From Streptomyces olivochromogenes (GTDB taxonomy: Bacteria; Actinomycetota; Actinomycetes; Streptomycetales; Streptomycetaceae), in NCBI RefSeq assembly GCF_001514115.1, contig NZ_KQ948457.1, positions 413,085 to 477,084 of the forward strand: a DNA stretch of 64,000 nucleotides. Reading direction: 5' to 3'. The translations under genes and the position numbers were made by a program. Numbering within the stretch: the stretch's first letter is position 1; each line of letters starts with the position of its first letter. Under the pieces are notes generated by a model. It made no database searches. It had not been told where the DNA came from and was given only the letters and a program-made list of their open reading frames with translations. Positions 16,595 through 25,900 of this stretch are shown piece by piece.

Positions 16595-17605
16595 TCACGT
16601 ACCGAGCCGTGCCCAGTGGCACGCCACCTGTGCCTCGCCGCCGCCGTTCAGTACCTCCAGGTCCTCGCCCCGGCACGCGTCCGCGACGCCCGCCCGCTCG
16701 GCCTCTCCGCTCGCCAGGATCTGACAGCGCGCGTGGAAGCGGCAGCCGGCGGGGATGCGGGAGGGGTCCGGGGGTTCGCCGGTGAGGACCACCGGCTCGC
16801 CCGGAGCCTCCGGGAGGACGGACAACAGGGCCTGGGTGTACGGATGCCGGGGCGCGGTCAGGACCTGCTCCACCTCGCCGGTCTCCACGATCCGGCCCAG
16901 GTACATCACCGCGACCCGGTCGGCGATGTTCCACGCCAGCCCCAGGTCGTGGGTCACCACCAGGGCGGACAGGCCGAGTTCGGTGCGCAGCCGCAGGAGC
17001 AGGGCGAGGATCTCGCCGCGTACCGACGCGTCGAGGGAGGCCACCGGCTCGTCGGCGACGATGAGTTCGGGCTCCAGGACCAGCGCGCCCGCGATGACGA
17101 CGCGCTGGCGCTGGCCGCCGGACAGCTCGTGCGGGTAGCGCAGGAAGAAGCGCTCCGGCGGGCGCAGACCGGCCCGGGAGAGGGCTTCGGCGACCGCCGC
17201 CCGCTCGTCGCCGCCGTACCTGTGGATGCGCAGCCCCTCGGCCACCGCGTCGTACACCGTGTGCCGGGGGTTGAGCGAGCCGCTGGGATCCTGCAGGACC
17301 AGCTGGACGCGCTTGCGGTAGGCCTTGAGGGCGCGTGCGGAGTAGTCGAGCGGCGCCCCGTCGAAGGTCACGCGGCCGTCGGTCGGCGGGACCAGACCGA
17401 GCAGGGAGCGGGCCAGCGTCGTCTTGCCGCAGCCCGACTCGCCGACCAGGGCGACGATCTCGCCGGGGCGGATGGCGAGGTCGACCCCGTCGACGGCACG
17501 CGCGCGGGCGGCGCCGTGACGTCCGGGGAAGGCGATGTGCAGACCCTCGGCCCGGAGCAGGGGAGCCGCGGTCACGGGGGTCGAGGTCACAGGGGTGGTG
17601 GTCAT
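16595..17605 (-). CDS. Oligopeptide/dipeptide-type ABC transporter ATPase (second)
   Basis: A 336-residue ATPase of the peptide/nickel importer family, energising uptake at the inner face of the membrane. Walker A is GESGCGKTTLA, the signature HELSGGQRQRVVIAGAL, and Walker B LIVADEPVASLD, followed by the switch His in VVTHD. The C-terminal oligopeptide-ABC extension carries CRFHARCQI and a distal Cys, the pattern that binds an Fe-S cluster in some members. The ATG overlaps the stop of the preceding ATPase gene (ATGA). It is the last gene of the operon; its stop region is duplicated as the downstream tandem repeat. Confidence 0.93.
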   Translation of the reverse strand: MTTTPVTSTPVTAAPLLRAEGLHIAFPGRHGAARARAVDGVDLAIRPGEIVALVGESGCGKTTLARSLLGLVPPTDGRVTFDGAPLDYSARALKAYRKRVQLVLQDPSGSLNPRHTVYDAVAEGLRIHRYGGDERAAVAEALSRAGLRPPERFFLRYPHELSGGQRQRVVIAGALVLEPELIVADEPVASLDASVRGEILALLLRLRTELGLSALVVTHDLGLAWNIADRVAVMYLGRIVETGEVEQVLTAPRHPYTQALLSVLPEAPGEPVVLTGEPPDPSRIPAGCRFHARCQILASGEAERAGVADACRGEDLEVLNGGGEAQVACHWARLGT

Positions 17606-18621
17606 GGGGCGCTGCTCCTGGCTTCTTCCGCCGGGGTGCCCGGCTCGTGGACGGTCGCGCCGGCGTGCACACAGGCGGCCCACCGCCCCGCACCCGCCTC
17701 CCGCAGTGCCTGATCCTCGGTGGCACAGCTGTCCAGCGCCACCGCGCAGCGGGGGTGGAACGTACAGCCGGACGGCAGCGCCGACGGGTCCGGTGGATCG
17801 CCCGGCAGCCCGCGCGGCGCGAACCGCGAGGCGGCGTCGCCGATGCGCGGGAACGCCGCCGACAGCGCCTTGCCGTACGGGTGCCGGGCCGCCTCGTACA
17901 CCTGCCGGGCCGGGCCCTCCTCGACGACACGGCCCGCGTACATCACCGCGAGCCGGTCGCAGGTGTCGGCGAGGACGGCGAGGTCGTGGCTGATCATGAT
18001 CAGGCCCAACTCCTGCTCGGCGACGAGCTGTTCGATCAGGCGCAGGATCTGGGCCTGGATCATCACGTCGAGGGCCGTGGTCGGTTCGTCGGCGATGACG
18101 AGCCGGGGGTCGCAGGCCAGGGCCATGGCGATCATGACGCGCTGACGCTGGCCGCCGGACAGCTCGTGCGGGTAGGCGTTCGCTCGGGCGGCGGGCAGAC
18201 CCACGTGCTCCAGCAGTTCGCCGGTCTTCTTCTTCGCGCCCGCCGGGGTCGCCTTCTTGTGGAGCAGGATCGGCTCGGCGATCTGGTCGCCGATGCGGTG
18301 CACGGCGTTGAGGGAGTGCATCGCGCCCTGGAAGACGATCGAGGCGCCCGCCCAGCGCACCGCCCGCACCCGCCCCCACTTCATCGTCAGCACGTCCTCG
18401 CCGCCGAGCAGGATCTCCCCGCTCGTACGGGTGCCCGTGGGCAGCAGTCGCAGCAGCGCGAGCGCCAGCGTGGACTTGCCGCAGCCGGACTCGCCCGCGA
18501 TACCGAGCTTCTGGCCCGCGTCGAGGGAGAGGTCCACGCCGCGCACGGCGGCCGCCCCGCCCGCGTACGTCACCTCGAGGTTCCTGACCTCCAGCAGAGG
18601 CCGCTTCGTCGGAGTGCTCAT
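17602..18621 (-). CDS. Oligopeptide/dipeptide-type ABC transporter ATPase (first)
   Basis: A 339-residue partner ATPase. Motifs: Walker A GESGCGKSTLALALL, signature HELSGGQRQRVMIAMAL, Walker B LVIADEPTTALD and MISHDL. The C-terminal extension has CTFHPRCAV. This type forms a heterodimer with the second ATPase beneath the two permeases. ATGA overlaps join it to the permease gene upstream and to the second ATPase downstream. Confidence 0.93.
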   Translation of the reverse strand: MSTPTKRPLLEVRNLEVTYAGGAAAVRGVDLSLDAGQKLGIAGESGCGKSTLALALLRLLPTGTRTSGEILLGGEDVLTMKWGRVRAVRWAGASIVFQGAMHSLNAVHRIGDQIAEPILLHKKATPAGAKKKTGELLEHVGLPAARANAYPHELSGGQRQRVMIAMALACDPRLVIADEPTTALDVMIQAQILRLIEQLVAEQELGLIMISHDLAVLADTCDRLAVMYAGRVVEEGPARQVYEAARHPYGKALSAAFPRIGDAASRFAPRGLPGDPPDPSALPSGCTFHPRCAVALDSCATEDQALREAGAGRWAACVHAGATVHEPGTPAEEARSSAP

Positions 18622-19568
18622 CGGGTCACCCCCAGCTTGGGGTTGAGGACCGACTCGACCGCGCGTCCGCACAGCGTGAACGCCAGCGCCACCACCGCGA
18701 TCGCGACCCCCGGCGGCACCAGGTACCACCACTTGCCCGCGCTGACCGCGCCCGCCTCCCGCGCGTCCTGGAGCAGGCCGCCCCAGGACACGACCGTCGG
18801 ATCGCCGAGCCCGAGGAAGGCGAGGGTCGCCTCGGCGAGGATCGCGGAGGAGATGATCAGGGTGGTCTGCGCCAGCACCAGCGGCATCACATTGGGCAGC
18901 ACGTGCCGGGACATGATGTGCCAGTGCCCGCCCCCGAGCGCCTTCGCCCGCTCGATGTAGGGCCGTGACTCCACGGCGAGGGTCTGCGCCCGCACCAGAC
19001 GGGCCGTCGTCGGCCAGGTGGTGACACCGATCGCCAGGATGATCGTGCCGATCGAACGGGACATCACGGTCATCAGCGCGATCGCGAGCACCAGCGTCGG
19101 CATCACCAGGAACCAGTCCGTGATCCGCATGATCACGGTCGCGTACCAGCCGCGGAAGTGGCCCGCGGTGATCCCGATGAGCGCGCCGATCGCGACGGAG
19201 AGCACGGCCGCGAGCAGCCCGACGAGCAGCGAGACCCGGGCACCCCACACCACGAGTCCGAGCAGATTGCGCCCGAACTGGTCGGTGCCGAGCGGGAATC
19301 GGGCGCTGGGGCTCTCCATCGGGCCGCCCGGCGCGCCGGTCACGCTCTGCACGTCGGAGCCGACGGTCAGCGGCGCGGTCAGGGCGATCAGCGCGAAGAG
19401 GGAGAGGGCGGCCAGTCCGAAGACGCCCGCCCGGTGGGTGCGGTACTGCCGCCAGAAGCGGACGGCGGAGTGGCGGCGGCGCTGCCAGGCGAGGGTGCGC
19501 GGGCCGACTGTGGCCACCTGCGGGGTTGCTTCGGTCGTCATCGGCCCGTCCGACTCGGTCGTGGTCAT
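18618..19568 (-). CDS. Peptide/nickel-type ABC transporter permease (DppC/OppC-like)
   Basis: A 316-residue inner-membrane permease. It has a long N-terminal cytoplasmic segment, a first helix FGLAALSLFALIALTAPL, the periplasm-side motif FPLGTDQFGRNLLGLVVWGA typical of OppC/DppC proteins, four more helices, and the EAA loop (ERAKALGGGHWHIMSRHVLPN) that contacts the ATPases. The ATG at 19568 overlaps the stop of the companion permease gene. A second in-frame ATG nine codons later is a possible start. Confidence 0.92.
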   Translation of the reverse strand: MTTTESDGPMTTEATPQVATVGPRTLAWQRRRHSAVRFWRQYRTHRAGVFGLAALSLFALIALTAPLTVGSDVQSVTGAPGGPMESPSARFPLGTDQFGRNLLGLVVWGARVSLLVGLLAAVLSVAIGALIGITAGHFRGWYATVIMRITDWFLVMPTLVLAIALMTVMSRSIGTIILAIGVTTWPTTARLVRAQTLAVESRPYIERAKALGGGHWHIMSRHVLPNVMPLVLAQTTLIISSAILAEATLAFLGLGDPTVVSWGGLLQDAREAGAVSAGKWWYLVPPGVAIAVVALAFTLCGRAVESVLNPKLGVTR

Positions 19569-20632
19569 CGGCCCACCCGTGGGTCCAGCAGCGGATAGAT
19601 CAGATCGGCCAGGGTGTTCATCACGATCACCGCCGAGGCGAAGACGAAGAACAGCCCCTGGACCAGCGGCAGATCGGGCACGCTCAGCGCCTGGTAGAAG
19701 AGCCCGCCCAGGCCCGGCCAGGAGAAGACGGTCTCGACGAGGATCACTCCCGCGACCGTCCGGCCCAGGTTGATGAAGATGAGGGTGACGGTCGGCAGCA
19801 GCGCGTTCGGCACGGCATGCCGACGGCGGACGAGATCGTCCCGAAGGCCCTTCGCGCGCGCCGTCGTCAGATAGTCGCTGCCCATCTCGTCGAGCAGCGC
19901 CGAGCGCGTGACCAGCAGGGTCTGCCCGTATTCGACGGCGACCAGCGTCACCACCGGCAGGATCAGATGGTGGGCGACGTCGAGGACGTACGCGAAGCCC
20001 TCCTTGCCCCCCGACTCCATGCCGCCGGTCGGGAACAGGCCCGGGATCGGCCCCATGCCCACCGAGAAGACGATGATGAGCAGCAGACCGAGCCAGAAGG
20101 ACGGGATCGAGTACAGCGTCAGGGCCAGACCGGTGTTGAGGCGGTCGCTCGTGCCGCCGGCCCGCCAGGCGGAGCGGGTGCCGAGGAAGATGCCGAGCGC
20201 GGTGTACAGGACGAACGCCGTGCCGGTGAGCAGGAGGGTGTTCGGCAGCGCTTCGGAGATCTTGTCGATGACGGGGGCCCGGAACTGGTACGAGGTGCCC
20301 AGGTCGCCGGTGAGGGCCTTGCCGCAGTAGTCGGTGAACTGCTGCCACAGCGGCAGGTCGAGCCCGAACTCCTCGCGGTAGTGGGCGAGTTGTCCGGCAG
20401 AGACCTGGCGGCCGCCCGTCATGTACTTCACCGGATCGCCGGGGATGAGCCGGAAGAGGAAGAAGCTGGTGACGAGGACGGCCAGCAGCGAGACGGCCGC
20501 GCCGCCCAACTTGCCCGCCACATACCGCAGATACGCGGTGGTGGTGCGCGCCCGTGGCCCGCGGACCGACGGCCCGGCCTGGGCCGGACCGTCGGTCGCC
20601 TCGACCAGCGAGGGTGTTGCCTCAGCGGTCAT
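19565..20632 (-). CDS. Peptide/nickel-type ABC transporter permease (DppB/OppB-like)
   Basis: A 355-residue inner-membrane permease. The N-terminal region after the first helix (GGAAVSLLAVLVTSFFLFRL) contains the family motif LIPGDPVKYMTGG, followed by the LGLDLP-like segment and at least five further helices, with an EAA-type loop (TTARAKGLRDDLVRRRHAVPN). It pairs with the OppC-like permease to form the channel. Gene order behind the substrate-binding protein gene is the standard A-B-C-D-F arrangement. Confidence 0.92.
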   Translation of the reverse strand: MTAEATPSLVEATDGPAQAGPSVRGPRARTTTAYLRYVAGKLGGAAVSLLAVLVTSFFLFRLIPGDPVKYMTGGRQVSAGQLAHYREEFGLDLPLWQQFTDYCGKALTGDLGTSYQFRAPVIDKISEALPNTLLLTGTAFVLYTALGIFLGTRSAWRAGGTSDRLNTGLALTLYSIPSFWLGLLLIIVFSVGMGPIPGLFPTGGMESGGKEGFAYVLDVAHHLILPVVTLVAVEYGQTLLVTRSALLDEMGSDYLTTARAKGLRDDLVRRRHAVPNALLPTVTLIFINLGRTVAGVILVETVFSWPGLGGLFYQALSVPDLPLVQGLFFVFASAVIVMNTLADLIYPLLDPRVGR

Positions 20633-20725
20633 GAACTACTCATTCGCTCGTACGTTCATGGGGTGCCCGTGGATGTCGGGAGACGGGTGTCGGGGCGGGG
20701 AACGGGGGACGGCGGACGGGGAGGG

Positions 20726-22609
20726 CTACTCGCGGTCCTCGGCCGTGGCGCGGCGTCGCATCGCGAAGAACGCCCCGACGCCCACGAGAGCGACGACGCC
20801 CGCGACGATGCCGATGATGACGCCCGTCGAGCTCGAACCGTCGGAGGACGCACCGGAGGCGTCGGCCGGAACCGCCGACCACCAGCTCCAGTAACCGTCC
20901 TGGCCGTAGATGTTGCCCGCGGCCTTGGGCATCGTCTCGATGGACTTGATCTGGTCGGTGCGGTAGGCCTCGACCGCGTTCGGGTACGCCATGACGTTCA
21001 TGTACCCGGTGTCGTAGAGCCGCGACTCCATCTGCTTGACGAGGTCCGCCCGCTTGGCGGTGTCGTACTCGGCGAGCTGCTGGTCGTACAGCTCGTCGTA
21101 CTTCTTGTCGCAGATGAAGTTGTCCGTCGCGCCCGTGTCCTTGGGAGTGGCGGGCAGCGCCCCGCAGGTGTGGATGGACAGCACGAAGTCCGGGTCCGGG
21201 TTGACGGACCAGCCGTCGAAGGCCAGGTCGTACTTGCCGGCCAGCCAGGGGTCGGTCACGTTGTCGAGGCAGTTGAGCGTGACGCCGATGCCGAGCTTGC
21301 CGAACCACTCCTTCACGTACTGCCCGACCGCCTTGTCGTTCGGGTCGGTGGCGTGACAGAGGATCCGGTAGTCGATCGGCTTGCCGTTCTTCTCGACGCG
21401 CTTGCCGTCGGCGTTCTTCTTGTAGCCCGCCGCGTCGAGGAGCTGTGCCGCCTTGGCCGGGTCGTACGCGAGCTCCTGGCTCGCCGACGGCTTCCAGTGA
21501 TACGTGGAGAAGCGCGGCGGGATGTATCCCGCGCCCTCGACGGCGTGGCCCTGGAAGACCTTGTCGATGAGGGTCTTCCGGTCGATCGCCATGAAGAGCG
21601 CCTGGCGCACCTTCTGGTTCAGCAGCGACTCGGCGCCGTCACCGAAGTGCTTGCCGTCCTTGGCCTGGGCGCCGGGGTTGGTGGCGAGGGCGTAGAAGCG
21701 ACGGCCCGGAGCGTCGTTGACCTTGATGTTCGGTTCGCCCTTGAGGGACGCCGCCTGGGCGGGGGTCAGCGCGGGGGAGCCCGCGACGAAGGAGACCTCG
21801 CCCTTGCGCAGGGCGGCCACCGCGGCGTCCTGGTCCTTGAAGTACTTGAAGACCAGCTCGTCGAACTTGGGGGCGCCGCGCCAGAAGGTCTTGTTCGGCT
21901 TCAGCCGCACATAGCTGTCGGCCTTGTAGGCGGTCAGGACGAACGGCCCGTTGCCGACGATCGGGAAGCTCTGGTCGTTGTTGAACTTCGAGAAGTCCTT
22001 GACCTTCTCCCAGATGTGCTGGGGGACGATCGGCACATCGAGCGCGCCCATCGTGGCCTGCGGCTTCTTCAGCTCGATGACGAGCTGGGTGGGGCTCGGG
22101 GCGGTGACCTTCCTGAAGTTGGTGACGAAGCTGCCGTTGGCGGTGGCCGCGCCCTGGTCCGTCATCATCTTGTTGAACGTCCACGCCGCGTCCTGGGCGG
22201 TGGCCTGCTGTCCGTCCGACCACTTGGAGTTCGAGCGGATCGTGTAGGTCCAGGTGAGCTTGTCGGCGGACGGCTCCCACTTGGTGGCAAGGCCCGGGAC
22301 GGTGTGGTTGTCCGCGGGGTCGTAGTTGGTCAGGTACTCGTACATGAGCCGGTGGATGCTCGTACTGAGCAGGCGCGAGGCCAGGAAGGGGCTCAGCGAG
22401 TCGACGCTCTGCGCGACCGCGACGGTGAGGACCTTCTTGCCCTCCTTCTTGCTCTCCGTGGCCTGCTGGCTCCCCTTGGCCTGAGCCTGCTGCGGGGCCG
22501 GGTTGAGCGGTGTCGCGAGACCCGCGGTCAGGGTGAGCGCGGCGGCGCCTGCGGCGGCGAGGAGCCGGAGGCGCAGACGTCCTCTGTTGGGCTGATCGTG
22601 TCTGTTCAT
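20726..22609 (-). CDS. ABC transporter substrate-binding protein with C-terminal membrane anchor
   Basis: A 627-residue family 5 (SBP_bac_5) binding protein for a peptide/nickel-type importer. The N-terminal signal peptide (residues about 8-45) lacks a lipobox Cys. The body shows the family pattern VDSLSPFLASRL, WTYTIRSNSKWSDGQ, TVPGLATKWEPSADKLTW and FDGWSVNPDPDF. The C-terminus has a Ser-rich linker, a single helix (GVIIGIVAGVVALVGVGAFF) and an RRR stop-transfer, so it is apparently tethered by this helix rather than by lipid. The start is taken at ATG 22609, giving MNRHDQPNRG; the frame also has an ATG at 22639. First gene of the importer operon, 93 bases ahead of the permease genes. Confidence 0.9.
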   Translation of the reverse strand: MNRHDQPNRGRLRLRLLAAAGAAALTLTAGLATPLNPAPQQAQAKGSQQATESKKEGKKVLTVAVAQSVDSLSPFLASRLLSTSIHRLMYEYLTNYDPADNHTVPGLATKWEPSADKLTWTYTIRSNSKWSDGQQATAQDAAWTFNKMMTDQGAATANGSFVTNFRKVTAPSPTQLVIELKKPQATMGALDVPIVPQHIWEKVKDFSKFNNDQSFPIVGNGPFVLTAYKADSYVRLKPNKTFWRGAPKFDELVFKYFKDQDAAVAALRKGEVSFVAGSPALTPAQAASLKGEPNIKVNDAPGRRFYALATNPGAQAKDGKHFGDGAESLLNQKVRQALFMAIDRKTLIDKVFQGHAVEGAGYIPPRFSTYHWKPSASQELAYDPAKAAQLLDAAGYKKNADGKRVEKNGKPIDYRILCHATDPNDKAVGQYVKEWFGKLGIGVTLNCLDNVTDPWLAGKYDLAFDGWSVNPDPDFVLSIHTCGALPATPKDTGATDNFICDKKYDELYDQQLAEYDTAKRADLVKQMESRLYDTGYMNVMAYPNAVEAYRTDQIKSIETMPKAAGNIYGQDGYWSWWSAVPADASGASSDGSSSTGVIIGIVAGVVALVGVGAFFAMRRRATAEDRE

Positions 22610-22939
22610 GGGTCGGTGACCTCGCGTCATCGCTCGCACGGGGATGGCTGGTTGACCTACTGGATCAGGGTGATCGGGGGACGCCGGCGGGATTGATGTG
22701 TGTGTCTATCAGCGGCGGTCTCGGCGCGTCAACGGCGCGTGGACCCCGTGTGGCCTGCGGAAATAACGAGTTGGCGCGTATTTTTCGCTCATTGGTTCAG
22801 ACCGGTGAAGCCCTCCTGGCCAGGGGGTGACGCCCTGTTTCGTGCCTGGACACGCGAAGGCCCGCACCCTGGGGGAAGGGTGCGGGCCTCGGCGAGAAAC
22901 GGTGCCCCTGAAGGGCCCGATCGGGTTACTGATGTCTGG
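22610..22939. other. Intergenic region between importer operon and EspI-like gene
   Basis: About 330 bases hold the promoter of the importer operon (minus strand) and the hairpin terminator of the EspI-like gene at 22858-22889. No convincing coding sequence was found. The stretch near 22750-22800 is AT-richer than its surroundings, but no confident promoter hexamers were assigned. Confidence 0.5.
22858..22889 (-). terminator. Hairpin terminator after the EspI-like gene
   Basis: Perfect 12-bp inverted repeat (22858-22869 with 22878-22889), 8-base loop, about 50 bases past the stop of the minus-strand EspI-like gene. Confidence 0.8.
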
Positions 22940-25900
22940 TTACTGCTGTGGGGGTGCGGGCGGGGGAGGAGTCTGCGGGGGCTGGCCCTGGTACGGCGGA
23001 TAGGGCTGACCCATCTGACCCGGCTGACTGGGCGGCTGGCCGGGGTGGAACTGCTGGCCCGGCTGCGGAGGCTGGGGAGGCCCCGGATAGGGCTGGCCGG
23101 GCTGCGGGGGTCCCGCGTACGGCTGGCCCGGCTGCTGAGGATGGGGCTGCTGCCCCGGCATCGGTGCTCCTGGCACGCCCGGCGCGCCCTGGCCCTGCGG
23201 GTAGGGGTACTGACCCGGCATCGGCGGGGCGGCCACCGGCGGCGGGTTGCCGTCGTTCGTCCACAGGCCGTGCGACTGCTGGTGACGCACGATGTCCTCG
23301 GCGACCATCGCGGACAGGTTGAAGTACGCCTCCCGCACCTTGGGCCGCATCATGTCGAGGTCGACCTCGGCGCCCGCGGCCAGATGCTCGTCGAACGGCA
23401 CGACCACGACACCGCGGCAGCGCGTCTCGAAGTGGCCGACGATGTCCTCCACCTTGATCATCTTGCCGGTCTCGCGCACCCCGGAGATGACGGTGAGGGA
23501 CCGCGAGACCAGATCCGCGTACCCGTGCGCCGACAGCCAGTCCAACGTCGTACTGGCACTGCTGGCACCGTCGACGGACGGCGTGGAGATGATGATGAGC
23601 TGGTCGGCGAGGTCGAGCACCCCGCGCATGGCGCTGTACAGCAGACCGGTGCCCGAGTCGGTCAGGATGATCGGGTACTGCTTGCCCAGCACGTCTATCG
23701 CGCGCCGGTAGTCCTCGTCGTTGAAGGTCGTGGAGACGGCCGGGTCGACGTCGTTGGCGATGATCTCCAGGCCGGAGGCGGCCTGCGAGGTGAACCGCCG
23801 GATGTCCATGTACGAGTTCAGGTACGGGATCGCCTGCACGAGGTCGCGGATGGTGGCCCCGGTCTCGCGGCGCACCCGGCGCCCGAGCGTGCCCGCGTCC
23901 GGGTTGGCGTCGATCGCCAGGATCTTGTCCTGTCGCTCGGTGGCCAGCGTGGAGCCGAGCGCGGTGGTGGTCGTCGTCTTGCCGACACCGCCCTTGAGGC
24001 TGATGACGGCGATCCGGTAGCACGACAGCACCGGCGTCCGGATCAGCTCCAGCTTCCGCTGCCGCTCGGCCTCTTCCTTCTTCCCGCCGAGCTTGAACCG
24101 AGAGGAGCCGCCGGTGGGGCGACCGCTCTTGGCCTTCTGCTTCTTGTTGTTGAGCAGCCGGTCGGAGGACAACTCCACCGCGGCCGTGTACCCGAGCGGG
24201 GCGGCGGCCGGGTTGGTGGGCTGACGCTGGTCGTGCTGGATGGGCTGCGGCCAGGCGGCTCCGGTACGGGGGTCCACCGGCGGCTGGGGCTGTGCCTGCT
24301 GCGCCTGCGGCTGCGGTCCCGGGTGGGGCTGCTGGGGGAAGCCGTAGCCGCCCTGCTGGGGCGCGTTCGGAGCCGGGGGCTGGGGGAAGCCGTAGCCCGA
24401 CTGCGGGCCGGCGGCCTGCGGTGCGGGGGGCTGGGGCGGGTTGGCCTGCGGTGCGCCGGTCTGTGGCGCGTTGGCCTGCGGCGGGGTCGGCTGGGGAGCG
24501 GGCGCGCCCGTCTGCGGGAATCCGTAGCCGCTCTGCTGCGGTCCCCCCTGGGGCGGGACGGGGGCACTTGGCTGCGGGAACCCGTAACCGGTCGGCGGGG
24601 CCGGGGGGTTGGGCGCGGAGGGAGCCGGAATCCCGGGGTGCGGGAAGCCGTAACCGTCCTGCGGCGCGGTCGGTGCGGGCGGCGCTGGTACGGAAGCGTC
24701 GGCGACCGGAGGGGCCACGGGGCCCGGCGCGGGAGGCGTGCCCTGCGGATGCCAGGCGGCGGGCGCGGGCTGCGGAGCCTGCGGCTGGAACGGCGGCTGC
24801 GGCTGGGCGAGCGGCTGTTGCGGCGGGACCATCGGCTGGATCATCGGCTGGGCGGGCGGCGGCCCCGGGTAGGGCTGCTGCTGGGGCTGCTGAGGCTGCT
24901 GATGGGGGAAGCCGTAGCCACCCTGCTGGGGCGGCAGGGGCGGCTGTCCCTGCGCGGCGGTCGGCTGCGGCGGCACGGTCGGCTGTCCCTGCGCGACCGA
25001 GGGCTGCGGCGGCACGGGTGCCTGTCCCTGCGCGGCCGTCGGTTGCGGCTGCTGAGGAGGCCCGGGCTGCGGTGGCACGACCGGTTGCGGGGAGGGCCAC
25101 TGGGCCGCCGGGGCCGGGGCGGCGGGCTGGTAGGCGGGCGGCAGGGGCGGCAGTCCGCTCTGCGGCATCGGCGGGGGAGCCCAGGCGGGTGCGGCCGTCT
25201 GCGCGTGATGCGGTACGTCGGTCCCGGCGTCCGGCGAGGTGTTCGGCGCGAGGTCCTGGGGCCAGTCGTCGAAGTCATCGGCTTCGTGCGCCGCCGCGTC
25301 CTGGGACACGGGGGCCTGGGGAGCGGAGTCCTGAGCCGCGGTCTCCGCCGTCGCGGCGGCAACGGGCCGCTCGCCCTCCACGTCAGTGGCGCCCGCGGCA
25401 CCCTCGGCGCCCTCGACGTCGCCGTCGGAGTCACCCGCGGGTTCCTTGAAGCCACCATCGGCTGCGGCTGCGGCTGCGGCTGTGGCTGCGGCTGTGACGT
25501 CCTCGGAGTCGTCGTCGCCCGCGTCGGCCGGAACCTGCGGTGCCTCGACCTCACCGTGCGGGCCGTCTTCACCACCGGCCGGGTCCGTCACGTCGGCCCC
25601 GCCGTCCGTGGACCCCTGCCCTTGTCCCGCTGCGGAGTAGGCGGGGTCGGAGCCGTCGCCCACGGGGCTGTTGTCGGAGTCGTCACCCGCGACGGCGGCG
25701 CCGGTGCCGTCGCGCTCGCTCGTGCCCGCGTTCGCGCCTTCCGCCGGCGTGGGCGCTTCGCCGCCTGCCGCGGCCTCACCGGAGGCCTCGGGGGACTGCT
25801 GCTCCCCGGCCGGCACGGCGGGCGCGCTCAGCTCGAAGTCACCGCCGGTCGTGTCCTCGCCGTCCGGTCCGTCACCGACCGGCGCGCCCTCGGCGACAGC

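Noticed and set aside
16606..18379. Fused reading of both importer ATPases as one protein
   Set aside because: The upstream part is out of frame with the first ATPase; each ATPase has its own ATG and ATGA overlap.
19526..22696. 1056-residue plus-strand open frame opposite the importer genes
   Set aside because: Runs antisense across two well-supported ABC genes and reads as Arg/Glu/Val-rich shadow sequence.
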